Of a stretch of DNA of 64,000 bases, positions 34,732 to 43,944 are shown one piece after another. The notes below the pieces were generated by a model. It ran no database searches. It saw only the letters and a program-made list of their open reading frames with translations, and had not been told where the DNA came from. The position numbers and the translations under genes were made by a program. Position 1 is the first letter of the stretch. Each line of letters starts with the position of its first letter. This DNA comes from Cyclobacteriaceae bacterium (lineage in GTDB: Bacteria; Bacteroidota; Bacteroidia; Cytophagales; Cyclobacteriaceae). The stretch lies in NCBI GenBank assembly GCA_019638355.1, contig JAHBTY010000001.1, positions 744,001-808,000 on the forward strand, in the 5' to 3' direction.

Positions 34732-35598
34732 ATGAAAATATTTAAACCAGAGAGAATAGAACTTAAAAATCATCCTGAGATCACGGAGAAAATTATCCAA
34801 GAAAAAATTGCTGAAGATCCATCAATGATTGGACTAGGAGATTTAGTGTTAAAAGACAAAGAACGTAGTCAGCCTCGTTCCGGTAGATTAGATCTTTTAA
34901 TGCAAGACCCCGATACAAACAGACGTTTTGAAATTGAAATTCAACTTGGTAAAACAGACGAAAGCCATATTATACGGACCATAGAGTACTGGGATATTGA
35001 AAAGAAAAGATATCCACAGTATGACCATTGTGCTGTTATTATAGCTGAGGACATTACAAGTAGATTTTTGAACGTAATCAGTTTGTTTAATGGCTTTATT
35101 CCTCTTATAGCCATTCAAATGAATGCTTTTAAATTTGGTAATGAGATTGGCCTTGTATTCACAAAAGTGCTTGATGAAATGCCACTGGGCCTTGTTGAGG
35201 AAGATGAAGAGGTTCAGGCTGTAACCAATCGTGACTATTGGTTAAACCGAGGCTCGGACACCACTGTAAAAATGGTTGACGAAATTCTTGACATTGTAAA
35301 TAGTTTTAAGTCTGGTTATACTCTAAAGTATAACAAGTTTTACATTGGATTTTCGACAAATGGGCAAGCAAACAATTTCGCAATTTGTAGGCCTAAGAAA
35401 AATTATATGCGTCTTGAACTTAAACTTCCTAAGTCGCCAGAGATTGATGAAATCATTGAAAAGGCTGAAATTGAGGAAATGGGCTACGACAGCCGTTGGG
35501 GAAATTATAGATTAAGATTTAGCAAGGGTGATATAAAGAAGCATTACAACACTTTAAAGGAACTTTTGATTAAAGCGGAATCAAACTATAATAGTTGA
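34732..35598 (+). CDS. PD-(D/E)XK nuclease-like protein of unknown function
   Basis: A 288-residue protein. Residues about 30-110 fit a restriction-endonuclease-like core: RSGRLDLLMQDPDTNRRFEIEIQLGKTDESH, with the Asp and the Glu-Ile-Glu strand in motif positions. The C-terminal third (SGYTLKYNKFYIGFST, then MRLELKLPKSPEID, and WGNYRLRFSKGDI) resembles the DUF5655-like domain seen beside such nucleases. ATG at 34732 is chosen. The gene is AT-rich compared with its neighbours. Anti-phage or DNA-repair roles are possible but unproven. Confidence 0.72.
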   Translation: MKIFKPERIELKNHPEITEKIIQEKIAEDPSMIGLGDLVLKDKERSQPRSGRLDLLMQDPDTNRRFEIEIQLGKTDESHIIRTIEYWDIEKKRYPQYDHCAVIIAEDITSRFLNVISLFNGFIPLIAIQMNAFKFGNEIGLVFTKVLDEMPLGLVEEDEEVQAVTNRDYWLNRGSDTTVKMVDEILDIVNSFKSGYTLKYNKFYIGFSTNGQANNFAICRPKKNYMRLELKLPKSPEIDEIIEKAEIEEMGYDSRWGNYRLRFSKGDIKKHYNTLKELLIKAESNYNS

Positions 35599-35630
35599 AA
35601 ACTACACTGCGCTTTACGATCCTCCAACAA

Positions 35631-35661
35631 AAAAGCCCCGAACTTAAGTTCGGGGCTTTTT
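35631..35661. terminator. Bidirectional terminator between 34732 gene and nrdA
   Basis: AAAAGCCCCGAACTT and AAGTTCGGGGCTTTT form a 15-bp perfect palindrome with A/T tracts on both sides, between convergent genes. Confidence 0.92.
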
Positions 35662-35681
35662 ACTTTAAGTGATTAGATTGT

Positions 35682-38147
35682 TTACGATCCACAAGCTTCA
35701 CAAGCTTCCGGATTATCCAATGAACAAGCCATGTCGGCTCGCTTCTGTTCCATATCCGAGAGTTTTATTTCAGGCTCGTTGTATGCAATAGTTTGTTGCG
35801 TATCTTTTGATGCATAAGTTACTACGGGCTCCGCTGTTACGGTAGCGGTTTGTGCTGCCGCTACGGGTTGCTGTACAGCAGATTTATCCAGCGTAAACTT
35901 AATTGCATCGGCAGCAGCCGTTGAGCGCAGGTAGTACATACCGGTTTTCAAACCTTTCTTCCAGGCATAAAAGTGCATAGAAGTAAGCTTACCAAAGTTT
36001 GGATCGGTTAAGTGAATATTTAAACTCTGGCTCTGGCAGATGTAAGCACCACGGTCGGCACTCATATCAATAATGGCCTTCTGCGAAATTTCCCATACGG
36101 TTTTGTAGATATCCTTAATGTTTTGCGGAATCTCAGCAATAGGTTGTACCGAACCATTGGTAGCAATCAGTTTCTGGCGCATATTTTCATTCCACAAGCC
36201 CAAACCAATCAGGTCTTTCATCAAATGCTTGTTGGCAATAATAAACTCGCCTGATAAAGTTCTGCGGGTATAAATGTTGGAAGTGTAGGGCTCAAAACAT
36301 TCGTTGTTACCCAGAATTTGCGAAGTAGAAGCCGTGGGCATAGGTGCCAGCAACAATGAGTTGCGCACACCATGTTGTTTAACTTCTTTCTTCAAACTTT
36401 CCCAATCCCAACGGCCGGAATCGGGTGTTACTCCCCACATATCAAATTGGAAAATTCCTTTTGAAACTGGCGAACCCTTAAAGGTTTCGTAAGGGCCGTG
36501 TTGTTTCGAAAGCTCCATAGAAGCTTCCATGGCCGCAAAGTAGATGGTTTCGTGAATATCTTTATTTAATCCACGGGCTTCTGGCGAATCGAATGGCATG
36601 CGCAACATAATAAATGCATCGGCCAAACCTTGTACACCTATACCAATAGGGCGATGGCGCATGTTGCTGTTGCGGGCTTCAATTACCGGATAGTAGTTTA
36701 TATCAATCACTTTGTTAAGGTTGCGGGTTACCACTTTTGTGATCTCATATAGCTTCTGATGATCGAACTTACCATCTTCGGTTACAAATTTTGGTAACGC
36801 AATGGATGCCAGGTTACACACGGCTACTTCATCGGGCGATGTATATTCAATAATTTCTGTACACAGGTTGCTCGACTTGATCGTGCCTAAATGCTTTTGA
36901 TTCGATTTACGGTTAGCCGCATCTTTGTAAAGCATGTATGGTGTTCCGGTTTCAATCTGGGCTTCCAGAATTTCGAACCAAAGGTCTTGCGCTTTTACTT
37001 GTCTGCGGGCTTTGCCCTCTTTCTCATACTTTTCATACAGGCGTTCAAACTCTTCGCCCCAGCAATCAGCCAGGCCGGGTGCTTCGTTCGGGCAGAAGAG
37101 CGACCACATTTCATTGTTCTCAATCCGCTTCATGAACAGATCCGGAATCCACATGGCGTAGAACAAATCGCGCGCACGCATTTCTTCTTTACCATGATTT
37201 TTCTTCAGTTCAAGAAAATCGAACACATCGGCATGCCACGGTTCAAGGTAAATAGCAAAACTGCCTTTGCGCTTGCCACCACCCTGATCTACGTAGCGGG
37301 CTGTCATATCAAAATTGCGCAACATCGGCACAATGCCATTCGATGTTCCACCAGTTCCTTTTATGTACGAGCCTTTTGCGCGCACATTGTGAATGCTAAG
37401 GCCAATACCACCGGCAGATTGTGAAATCTTAGCGGTTTGTTTCAAGGTATCATAAATTCCATCAATGCTGTCGTCCTTCATAGTAAGGAGGAAGCAGGAT
37501 GAAAGTTGCGGCTTGGGTGTACCTGCATTAAACAACGTAGGAGTAGCGTGTGTAAACCATTTCTCTGATAGCAGGTTGTAGGTTTCGATGGCTGCTGGAA
37601 TATCTTCACCATGAATGCCCACGGCTACGCGCATTAACAGATGTTGCGGGCGCTCTACTACTTTTCCATCGATTTTCATCAGGTACGAACGCTCCAATGT
37701 TTTAAACCCAAAGAAATCGTAACTGAAATCGCGATCATAAAGAATGGCTGCATCCAATTCGGCAGCATTTTCTTTAATTACGCGCCAGGTTTCTTTGGAA
37801 ATAAGCGGAGCGTTTTGCCCGGTTTTTGGATCTACATACGTGTAAAGTCTTTTCATGGTATTCGAAAAGGACTTACTGGTAACCTTGTGCAGGTTAGAAA
37901 CGGCAATGCGTGCCGCTAACTTAGCAAAGTCAGGGTGGCGGGTGGTCATGGTTGCAGCTATTTCTGCAGCCAGATTATCCAGTTCCTGAGTTGAAACGCC
38001 ATCATACAAGCCATTAATCACTTTCATGGCCACTTCTACTGGGTTGACAAAATTGGGATCTAAACCGTAGCAGAGCTTTTCAATGCGGGCTGTGATTTTA
38101 TCAAACTTTACGGACTCCCGGTGTCCGTCACGTTTTAGTACGAGCAT
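35682..38147 (-). CDS. nrdA: Ribonucleoside-diphosphate reductase, alpha subunit (class Ia)
   Basis: An 821-residue catalytic subunit reducing ribonucleotides to deoxyribonucleotides. The N-terminal ATP-cone ([20 protein letters not shown]) implies dATP feedback. Active-site parts are [27 protein letters not shown] and the radical-transfer Tyr pair in GMYYLR. The C-terminus carries the redox Cys pair (CEACGS) after a long Ala/Thr/Val-rich linker. nrdB lies upstream, 53 bases apart, so the two form an operon reading nrdB then nrdA. Confidence 0.97.
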   Translation of the reverse strand: MLVLKRDGHRESVKFDKITARIEKLCYGLDPNFVNPVEVAMKVINGLYDGVSTQELDNLAAEIAATMTTRHPDFAKLAARIAVSNLHKVTSKSFSNTMKRLYTYVDPKTGQNAPLISKETWRVIKENAAELDAAILYDRDFSYDFFGFKTLERSYLMKIDGKVVERPQHLLMRVAVGIHGEDIPAAIETYNLLSEKWFTHATPTLFNAGTPKPQLSSCFLLTMKDDSIDGIYDTLKQTAKISQSAGGIGLSIHNVRAKGSYIKGTGGTSNGIVPMLRNFDMTARYVDQGGGKRKGSFAIYLEPWHADVFDFLELKKNHGKEEMRARDLFYAMWIPDLFMKRIENNEMWSLFCPNEAPGLADCWGEEFERLYEKYEKEGKARRQVKAQDLWFEILEAQIETGTPYMLYKDAANRKSNQKHLGTIKSSNLCTEIIEYTSPDEVAVCNLASIALPKFVTEDGKFDHQKLYEITKVVTRNLNKVIDINYYPVIEARNSNMRHRPIGIGVQGLADAFIMLRMPFDSPEARGLNKDIHETIYFAAMEASMELSKQHGPYETFKGSPVSKGIFQFDMWGVTPDSGRWDWESLKKEVKQHGVRNSLLLAPMPTASTSQILGNNECFEPYTSNIYTRRTLSGEFIIANKHLMKDLIGLGLWNENMRQKLIATNGSVQPIAEIPQNIKDIYKTVWEISQKAIIDMSADRGAYICQSQSLNIHLTDPNFGKLTSMHFYAWKKGLKTGMYYLRSTAAADAIKFTLDKSAVQQPVAAAQTATVTAEPVVTYASKDTQQTIAYNEPEIKLSDMEQKRADMACSLDNPEACEACGS

Positions 38148-38200
38148 TAGAATAGGGTTGTGTTGGTAAAAAGAAAGTTTAAAAAATGTGATCGAATGTA

Positions 38201-39187
38201 TTAAAAATCTTCGTTTAGCGAAAACTTCGGAGTGGAATCTTTTTCCATACTGTTCATTACTCCGGCTTTCTGATACTCGGCCACGCGCTTTTCGAAGAAA
38301 TTTGTTTTTCCGCGCAACGAAATCATATCCATAAAATCGAACGGGTTGGTTGCGTTGTAGATTTTTTTTCCGATTAATTCGTTCAGTAAGCGATCGGCCA
38401 CAAATTCAATATAATGACGCATCTGGGCGGCATTCATGCCAATCAGGTTAACGGGCAAAGCATCGGTAACAAATTCTTTTTCAATCTCAACGGCATCTTT
38501 AATAATGTCGATGATGCGTTGCTCTGGTAATTTGTTAACCACGTGTTGGGTATAGATATGGCAGGCAAAGTCGCAATGCAGGCCTTCATCGCGAGAAATA
38601 AGTTCGTTAGAGAAAGTAAGGCCAGGCATTAAGCCTCGTTTCTTCAGCCAGAAAATAGAACAGAACGATCCTGAAAAGAAAATTCCCTCCACTGCGGCAA
38701 ATGCAATTAAACGCTCCTGAAAGTTTCCTTGCGAAATCCACCGTAAAGCCCAGTCTGCTTTTTTCTTTACACAATCCATGGTGTCAATGGCATGAAACAG
38801 TTTGTCTTTCTCTTTGGGATCCTTTACGTATGTATCTATTAATAAAGAGTAGGTCTCCGAATGGATGTTTTCAATAGCAATCTGAAAACCATAAAAAAAC
38901 TTGGCTTCGGTGTATTGCACTTCGCCTACAAAGTGTTCGGCCAGGTTTTCGTTTACAATGCCATCGCTGGCAGCAAAAAATGCCAGCACGTGAGTAATAA
39001 AATGCCTTTCGCCATCATTCATGTTCAGCCAGTCTTTCATATCCTGGCTCAGGTCTATCTCTTCGGCTGTCCAAAAACTAGCCTCGGCTTGTTTATAAAA
39101 TTTCCAGATGTCGTGGTGTACGATGGGGAAGAGCACAAAGCGATCTTTGTTTTCTTTTAAAATTGGTTCGGGTAGGTTGGCACTCAT
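38201..39187 (-). CDS. nrdB: Ribonucleoside-diphosphate reductase, beta subunit (class Ia)
   Basis: A 328-residue di-iron subunit. The metal and radical residues are visible: Asp/Glu of the first helix, then ENIHSETY giving Glu-x2-His-x3-Tyr (the stable tyrosyl radical site), EGIFF, and RDEGLHCDF. Because the radical Tyr is present, this is a Tyr-containing class I enzyme and oxygen is needed. It has its own consensus promoter at 39317-39347 and is transcribed together with nrdA. Confidence 0.96.
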   Translation of the reverse strand: MSANLPEPILKENKDRFVLFPIVHHDIWKFYKQAEASFWTAEEIDLSQDMKDWLNMNDGERHFITHVLAFFAASDGIVNENLAEHFVGEVQYTEAKFFYGFQIAIENIHSETYSLLIDTYVKDPKEKDKLFHAIDTMDCVKKKADWALRWISQGNFQERLIAFAAVEGIFFSGSFCSIFWLKKRGLMPGLTFSNELISRDEGLHCDFACHIYTQHVVNKLPEQRIIDIIKDAVEIEKEFVTDALPVNLIGMNAAQMRHYIEFVADRLLNELIGKKIYNATNPFDFMDMISLRGKTNFFEKRVAEYQKAGVMNSMEKDSTPKFSLNEDF

Positions 39188-39316
39188 AGAAAAAATTATC
39201 CGTTAATGTTATACAAACAGTTAACTCAGTAACTCTCAGTTAACTAAAAATTCTTTTGGTTCTCTTTAGAAGTCGAGTTGACAATGAAACTGTCATTTCG
39301 CAAAAGAGTAAGGAAA

Positions 39317-39347
39317 CAAAGATTTGAAATGATGCAGTAAAATCAAA
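39317..39347 (-). promoter_or_regulatory. Promoter of nrdB-nrdA
   Basis: On the minus strand TTTG, exactly 19 bases, then AATCTTTG: seven of eight matches to TAnnTTTG plus a perfect -33 element. The transcript would have an untranslated leader of about 120 bases containing the repeated CAGTTAACT words. Confidence 0.65.
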
Positions 39348-39714
39348 GTACAAAACCGCGGGCACTATCTGTTGAAATGTGTGTAGGATGGAGTAATGTT
39401 ATCAAAAGGTATTCATTTTCATTCACTTAAATCTGATAACTAAACCATGTGGTTAACTGAATATTTTTTAGATTTTTTTTGATGAATTTTTTAGCCAAAA
39501 AAGTTGTGGGCGCAGTATAATTAGCAGGTAAAAAGTTTGCGTCAACCTGCAAATCTTTATCTGTTCAATTTTTCGATCGGTCTGGTTTTTACGAAACCGT
39601 TTTTATAAAGCGGATGGGAGAGGGCATACTCATCCTGATTATCAAATTTTTAACCCTATAACCCTTAAGAATTATTTAAAAACAAGGGTTTATACAAAAT
39701 ATACACTCAACAGG

Positions 39715-39744
39715 TTGGTAATGTGTTGGTTTGATTTATCTTTG
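39715..39744 (+). promoter_or_regulatory. Promoter of rplU-rpmA
   Basis: TTGG at 39715-39718, 18 bases, then TATCTTTG at 39737-39744, followed by CAGTCC. The -7 element is a perfect match. The same TTTGCAGTCC occurs at the rplS and rpsP promoters. Confidence 0.7.
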
Positions 39745-39773
39745 CAGTCCAAAATTTTAAACCATCCAAAAAA

Positions 39774-40082
39774 ATGTACGCAATTGTAGATATTGCCGGA
39801 AAGCAGTTTAAGGTGGCTAAAGATCAATATATCTACGCTCCCAAGATGGAGGGTGAGGCCGGAGCGAACGTTTCGTTCGATAAGGTTTTGCTGCTCGATA
39901 ACAATGGAAGCGTTGAAGTTGGCGCCCCTACTGTAAAAGGTGTGAAAGTATCAGGTAAGATATTGGAGCACGTAAAAGGAAACAAAGTGATTGTTTTCAA
40001 GAAGAAGCGAAGAAAAGGTTATGCGGTAAAGAATGGCCACCGCCAACAATTTACCAAGGTGCAAATTGAGAGCATCGGTTAA
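39774..40082 (+). CDS. rplU: 50S ribosomal protein L21
   Basis: A 102-residue ribosomal protein with the family start MYAIVDIAGKQFKV and the C-terminal KKKRRKGYAVKNGHRQQFT rRNA-binding region. It is followed by rpmA (L27), the usual bacterial pairing, and preceded by a strong Bacteroidota-type promoter. Confidence 0.98.
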   Translation: MYAIVDIAGKQFKVAKDQYIYAPKMEGEAGANVSFDKVLLLDNNGSVEVGAPTVKGVKVSGKILEHVKGNKVIVFKKKRRKGYAVKNGHRQQFTKVQIESIG

Positions 40083-40112
40083 TTCTAAATGTTGAATTTT
40101 AAAATTTGAATT
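40083..40112. repeat. AT-rich palindromic spacer between rplU and rpmA
   Basis: TTGAATTTTAAAATTTGAA forms a short AT-rich palindrome of the same type as 8505-8575 and 25348-25410. Since it lies within a ribosomal operon it is unlikely to be a terminator. Confidence 0.45.
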
Positions 40113-40117
40113 GAGCA

Positions 40118-40375
40118 ATGGCACATAAAAAAGGCGAAGGTAAAGTAAAAAATGGTCGCGAATCGGAAAGTAAACGGTTGGGCATTAAAGTATATGGTGG
40201 TCAGAAAGTGATTGCCGGCAATATTATTGTACGGCAGCGTGGCACCAGGCATAATGCCGGGCGCAACGTGGGCATGGGTAAAGATCATACACTGTTTGCT
40301 TTGACGAACGGTGTAGTGGTTTTTAAAAGAGGAAGAGCCAATAAATCTTTTGTATCCGTACAGGCTGAAGCCTGA
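40118..40375 (+). CDS. rpmA: 50S ribosomal protein L27
   Basis: An 85-residue ribosomal protein beginning [18 protein letters not shown], without the N-terminal extension that some Firmicutes cleave, and with the conserved [21 protein letters not shown] block. Partner of rplU. A Rho-independent terminator follows 25 bases after the stop. Confidence 0.98.
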   Translation: MAHKKGEGKVKNGRESESKRLGIKVYGGQKVIAGNIIVRQRGTRHNAGRNVGMGKDHTLFALTNGVVVFKRGRANKSFVSVQAEA

Positions 40376-40400
40376 TAGCTGTAAATATTAGCTTATTTCT

Positions 40401-40430
40401 AAAAAAGCACCTCATTTGGGGTGCTTTTTT
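40401..40430 (+). terminator. Terminator of rplU-rpmA
   Basis: AAAAAAGCACC, loop TCATTTGG, GGTGCTTTTTT: an 11-pair stem followed by T residues, 25 bases after rpmA. Confidence 0.9.
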
Positions 40431-40682
40431 GTTTTAGCCTAATACTTTTTCAAAGAATTTTTAAAAATTAATAAAGCGGGCATAGTCCGAATTTTATTTT
40501 GATGAGCGGTATTTTGGTTGGTAAACAGCAGAATATTTTGAGGTGCAATCGTTAGAGCTTAAATATTATTTGGCGAACAGTGATTAGGATAAAATAATTG
40601 TTGGTACATCGGGTTGGGGCGGTATTTTCTGTGTTCGGAATATCTTATAGATTTAACACTTTATTAACCTAAACCCTAACCT
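40431..40682. other. Leader region of the first SusC gene
   Basis: The 307 bases between rpmA and the first SusC gene hold the rpmA terminator and then no coding signal. The last ~25 bases (TAACCTAAACCCTAACCT before the ATG) are nearly the same as upstream of the second SusC gene (47665-47687). No clear TAnnTTTG promoter was found. Confidence 0.5.
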
Positions 40683-43600
40683 ATGAAGAAGTTTTTACTA
40701 CTATGCTTCTCATTCGTTTTTGTGGCCAGCGTATGGGCACAAGAACGGGTGGTTTCGGGTAAAGTAACATCTGCAGAAGATGGTTCCGCTTTGCCCGGAG
40801 TAAACGTAGTTCTGAAAGGAACTACCAATGGAACAGTTACCGATGCTTCCGGTAATTTTACACTTTCTGTCCCTGCTTCAGGGGGTACACTTACATTTTC
40901 ATTTATCGGTTTTGCCTCTAAAGACGAAGTAATTGGTGAGCGTTCAGTTGTGAATGTGAACCTGGGCCTTGATGTTACCCAGTTAGGTGAAGTTGTGGTA
41001 ACAGGACAAGGCTTTTCAAAAGAGAAGCGGGCACTTAGTTATGCGGTTGCCGGAGTAAATTCTGATGCAATTCAGGCTCGTCCGGTAAACGATGTGGGCC
41101 GGATTCTGATGGGAAAAATCCCCGGGGTAACCATTAACCCAACCGGAGGAACTTCAGGAACTGGTTCGCAGATCAATATCCGCGGTTATTCAACTATTAC
41201 AGGAAACACCCAACCCCTGTGGGTTGTGGATGGTGTTCCGTTTAGTTCGGCTACTAATGACGCTTCAGGTTTTACTACTGGTGGTACAGCTTCTGCTACC
41301 AGCCGGTTTTTGGATTTGGATCCGAATGCTATTGAGAGCGTAAACGTTTTGAAAGGTTTGCAAGCCACCGTATTATATGGCGACCAGGGTCGCAACGGTG
41401 TTATTGTTGTCACTACAAAATCGGGCTCAAAGAAAAAGCGCGCTGCAGAAGTAACTTTTCAACAAACATACGCCTTCAACGAGATCGCTTCTTTACCTGA
41501 TTTTCAGAAAAATTATGGTAACGGTTTTCAGCAACTTACCAACACCGCTCAATTCTTCAGCAACTGGGGTGCTAACTACCGCGAAATTGATTCTGTAGGC
41601 CACCCCTATCAGTTTTTAACAGATCCTACCCGCAGAGATCCTTTTGCGCGTGACTTCATGTTTAAGCGCATACCCTATGAATATTCATTGAATGTAAAAG
41701 ATTTCTTCCGTACCGGTAAAGTTTCCAATACATCGCTATCTGTTTCGGGTGGTAGCGAAAAAATGGGTATTACAGCCACCATAGGATATACCGATGAGGA
41801 GGGTTATGCGCCCGGTAACGATCTTAAAAAGATAAATGCTACAATCGGGTTCAACTCATCCGTAACGGATAAGCTTTCAATCAACTCTTCTTTGATGTTC
41901 TCGAACACTGATTTCTCCACCCCTCCGCTTAATGGCGCAACGGGTGGTGGTGCAGCGTTTGGTGGTGTACCATCTTTGTACGCTAACTTCTTATACTCAC
42001 CGCCCAATTATGATATAAACAATACCACCTTATTCCCATATGAAACACCGGTTGATAAGAAAATGGTTTGGTATCGCTCAGGAAGTGACATTCCGAATGC
42101 ACGTTGGATTGCTGAGTATGCGCGGGAAACAGATGTAACAGATCGTATATTTAACAGTACTTCTTTAAACTATGATTTCAATGATAACACATCATTAACC
42201 TACCGAGCTGGGTTCGATTACTATACGCAACGTCAGAATCGCTCCTTCAATAAAGGACTAAGTCCAACCTATGCGGTAATTGATCAGGGTGTGTTACAAA
42301 CTCAAACCATAACCAATACCATTTGGAATCATGACCTGATTCTGAGTTTGAATCGTTCCCTTTCATCAGATATTAACTTGAGTGCCCGCGTGGGTGGTAA
42401 TGCGCGTAATGACTATTTCCAACGCGATGGTTTGTATTCAGAAGGTCAGATTGTTTTTGGTTTGTTGCGTCATAGTAACTTTACCATTTCCTCATCTCGC
42501 AGTAATGCTTTTGGCGGCCGAGTATTTCAATATAATGAAGAGTCTCAGCGCTATGGACTTTATTCCGATTTACAATTCGACTACAAAAATTTTCTGTATT
42601 TGAATTTGGCCGGTCGTAACGATTGGGTTTCATTCCTCGAGTCGGGTAACAATAGCTTGTTTTATCCCAGCGTAGGGTCTTCATTCGTAATTACCGATGC
42701 TTTTACGAGTTTAAAATCTAAAGCCTTAAACTATTTCAAATTGCGTTTGAATTATGGAACTTCTGCCGGATACCCTTCGCCCTATAATACACGCAATGTA
42801 ATTAATAGCAATGCCCGTGGGTTTGTAAATGCGGGAGGTGCGGTTATTGGCGAGCATACCCTAACCAACCAATTGGGTAACCCTAATCTGAGGGGCGAAA
42901 TTATTCAGGAAATTGAAGCTGGTTTCGAGGCAAAATTCCTGAACGAACGGATTTCTCTTGACTTCACAGTTTATGACAGAGGAACAAAAGATTTGATCAC
43001 CAACGCATCCATTGATCCTTCAACTGGTTTTACAAACACTTTATTGAACCTGGGAAAACTTAGCAACAAGGGTATTGAAATAGGCTTAAATGCAACTCCT
43101 GTAAGGTTAAGCAACGGGCTTGAATGGAATGTAATCTGGAATTTTACTTCGGTAAGACCCAAAGTGATTACACTGGGTGAAGGTATTGATCAGATTGTGT
43201 TGGCCGGTTTTGTCGATCTTGGAAATTTTGCAGTTCCGGGCCGACCTATGAACATTATCAAAGGCACAGTGGTTGCACGCGACCCGAATGGCAATCCGAT
43301 TGTAGGTGCCGATGGTTTCCACGAACTGGATCCTATCATCGGAGAATTGGGTGATCCAAACCCACAATATCTAACTACTTTAATTAACTCATTATCATTT
43401 AAAGGTATTACCTTCTCAATACAGTTTGACTATCGCAAAGGTGGTAAAATGTATGCCTCCACACCTTCCGCATTATTGGCGCGTGGAGTGTTGGCCCCAG
43501 AAAGTGTGTTAAATCGTGACCTGGCCTTTATTGCCCCTGGTGTTAAACGAGTTGATACGAATGGTGATGGCGTTAACGATGGATTTGTAACAAACGATAT

Positions 43601-43925
43601 TATGGCTACCGCTGCCGATTATGGTTTTAACTTACAGTTCTTTGGTCGTAACGATAATGCCATGTTTGATGCTACTAACATTCGCATTCGTGAGATTTCG
43701 TTAGGTTATAGCCTCCCACGCCAGTTGCTTAGCAAAACTCCTTTCAAAGCAGCATCTATTACGTTGAATGGAAACAACTTATGGTACTTTGCTTTTGGTG
43801 CACCTAAGTATGTTAAGTGGGATCCTGAAGTTGCCAGCTTGGGCGTTAACGCTGGTCTTGGGTTCGATTACCTGACAGGTCCAAGTATGCGCAGGTACGG
43901 TGCAGTTGTCAGATTAACTTTTTAA
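40683..43925 (+). CDS. SusC/RagA-type TonB-linked outer membrane protein
   Basis: A 1080-residue TonB-dependent receptor that imports an oligomeric substrate with its SusD partner. A signal peptide (1-19, ending VWAQ) is followed by a carboxypeptidase-D-like regulatory domain (VVSGKVTSAEDGSALPGVNV to about residue 105), the plug (LGEVVVTGQG to about 245, with INIRGYSTI and LYGDQGRNGVIVVTTK) and a 22-strand barrel ending in Phe (VVRLTF). The first ~110 codons are almost the same as in the SusC gene at 47688. Substrate unknown; no CAZyme or peptidase gene lies beside it. Confidence 0.95.
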   Translation: MKKFLLLCFSFVFVASVWAQERVVSGKVTSAEDGSALPGVNVVLKGTTNGTVTDASGNFTLSVPASGGTLTFSFIGFASKDEVIGERSVVNVNLGLDVTQLGEVVVTGQGFSKEKRALSYAVAGVNSDAIQARPVNDVGRILMGKIPGVTINPTGGTSGTGSQINIRGYSTITGNTQPLWVVDGVPFSSATNDASGFTTGGTASATSRFLDLDPNAIESVNVLKGLQATVLYGDQGRNGVIVVTTKSGSKKKRAAEVTFQQTYAFNEIASLPDFQKNYGNGFQQLTNTAQFFSNWGANYREIDSVGHPYQFLTDPTRRDPFARDFMFKRIPYEYSLNVKDFFRTGKVSNTSLSVSGGSEKMGITATIGYTDEEGYAPGNDLKKINATIGFNSSVTDKLSINSSLMFSNTDFSTPPLNGATGGGAAFGGVPSLYANFLYSPPNYDINNTTLFPYETPVDKKMVWYRSGSDIPNARWIAEYARETDVTDRIFNSTSLNYDFNDNTSLTYRAGFDYYTQRQNRSFNKGLSPTYAVIDQGVLQTQTITNTIWNHDLILSLNRSLSSDINLSARVGGNARNDYFQRDGLYSEGQIVFGLLRHSNFTISSSRSNAFGGRVFQYNEESQRYGLYSDLQFDYKNFLYLNLAGRNDWVSFLESGNNSLFYPSVGSSFVITDAFTSLKSKALNYFKLRLNYGTSAGYPSPYNTRNVINSNARGFVNAGGAVIGEHTLTNQLGNPNLRGEIIQEIEAGFEAKFLNERISLDFTVYDRGTKDLITNASIDPSTGFTNTLLNLGKLSNKGIEIGLNATPVRLSNGLEWNVIWNFTSVRPKVITLGEGIDQIVLAGFVDLGNFAVPGRPMNIIKGTVVARDPNGNPIVGADGFHELDPIIGELGDPNPQYLTTLINSLSFKGITFSIQFDYRKGGKMYASTPSALLARGVLAPESVLNRDLAFIAPGVKRVDTNGDGVNDGFVTNDIMATAADYGFNLQFFGRNDNAMFDATNIRIREISLGYSLPRQLLSKTPFKAASITLNGNNLWYFAFGAPKYVKWDPEVASLGVNAGLGFDYLTGPSMRRYGAVVRLTF

Positions 43926-43944
43926 ACTCTTAAAAGTTACAAGT

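Larger units (their letters stand above)
39188..39773. other. Long intergenic region between nrdB and rplU (586 bp)
   Basis: It holds the nrdB promoter (39317-39347) and the rplU promoter (39715-39744) and no convincing gene. In the nrdB leader CAGTTAACT occurs twice, 20 bases apart (39218-39226 and 39238-39246); GTTAAC recurs near 39452. The middle part (39430-39700) is AT-rich with a weak GCAGGT/ACCTGC hairpin at 39524-39550. No NrdR-box pair of the usual form was recognised. Confidence 0.6.

Noticed and set aside
36891-37424. A 177-residue open frame on the plus strand opposite nrdA
   Set aside because: It lies wholly antisense to the strongly conserved nrdA gene, has no recognisable domain, and its length follows from the codon bias of nrdA.
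39692-39710. ACAAAATATACACT as a NrdR box
   Set aside because: Only partly matches the usual NrdR box, is not paired with a second box, and is nearer to rplU than to nrdB.
40431-40682. A regulatory RNA or riboswitch upstream of the first SusC gene
   Set aside because: No stable conserved fold or known motif was recognised beyond the rpmA terminator.
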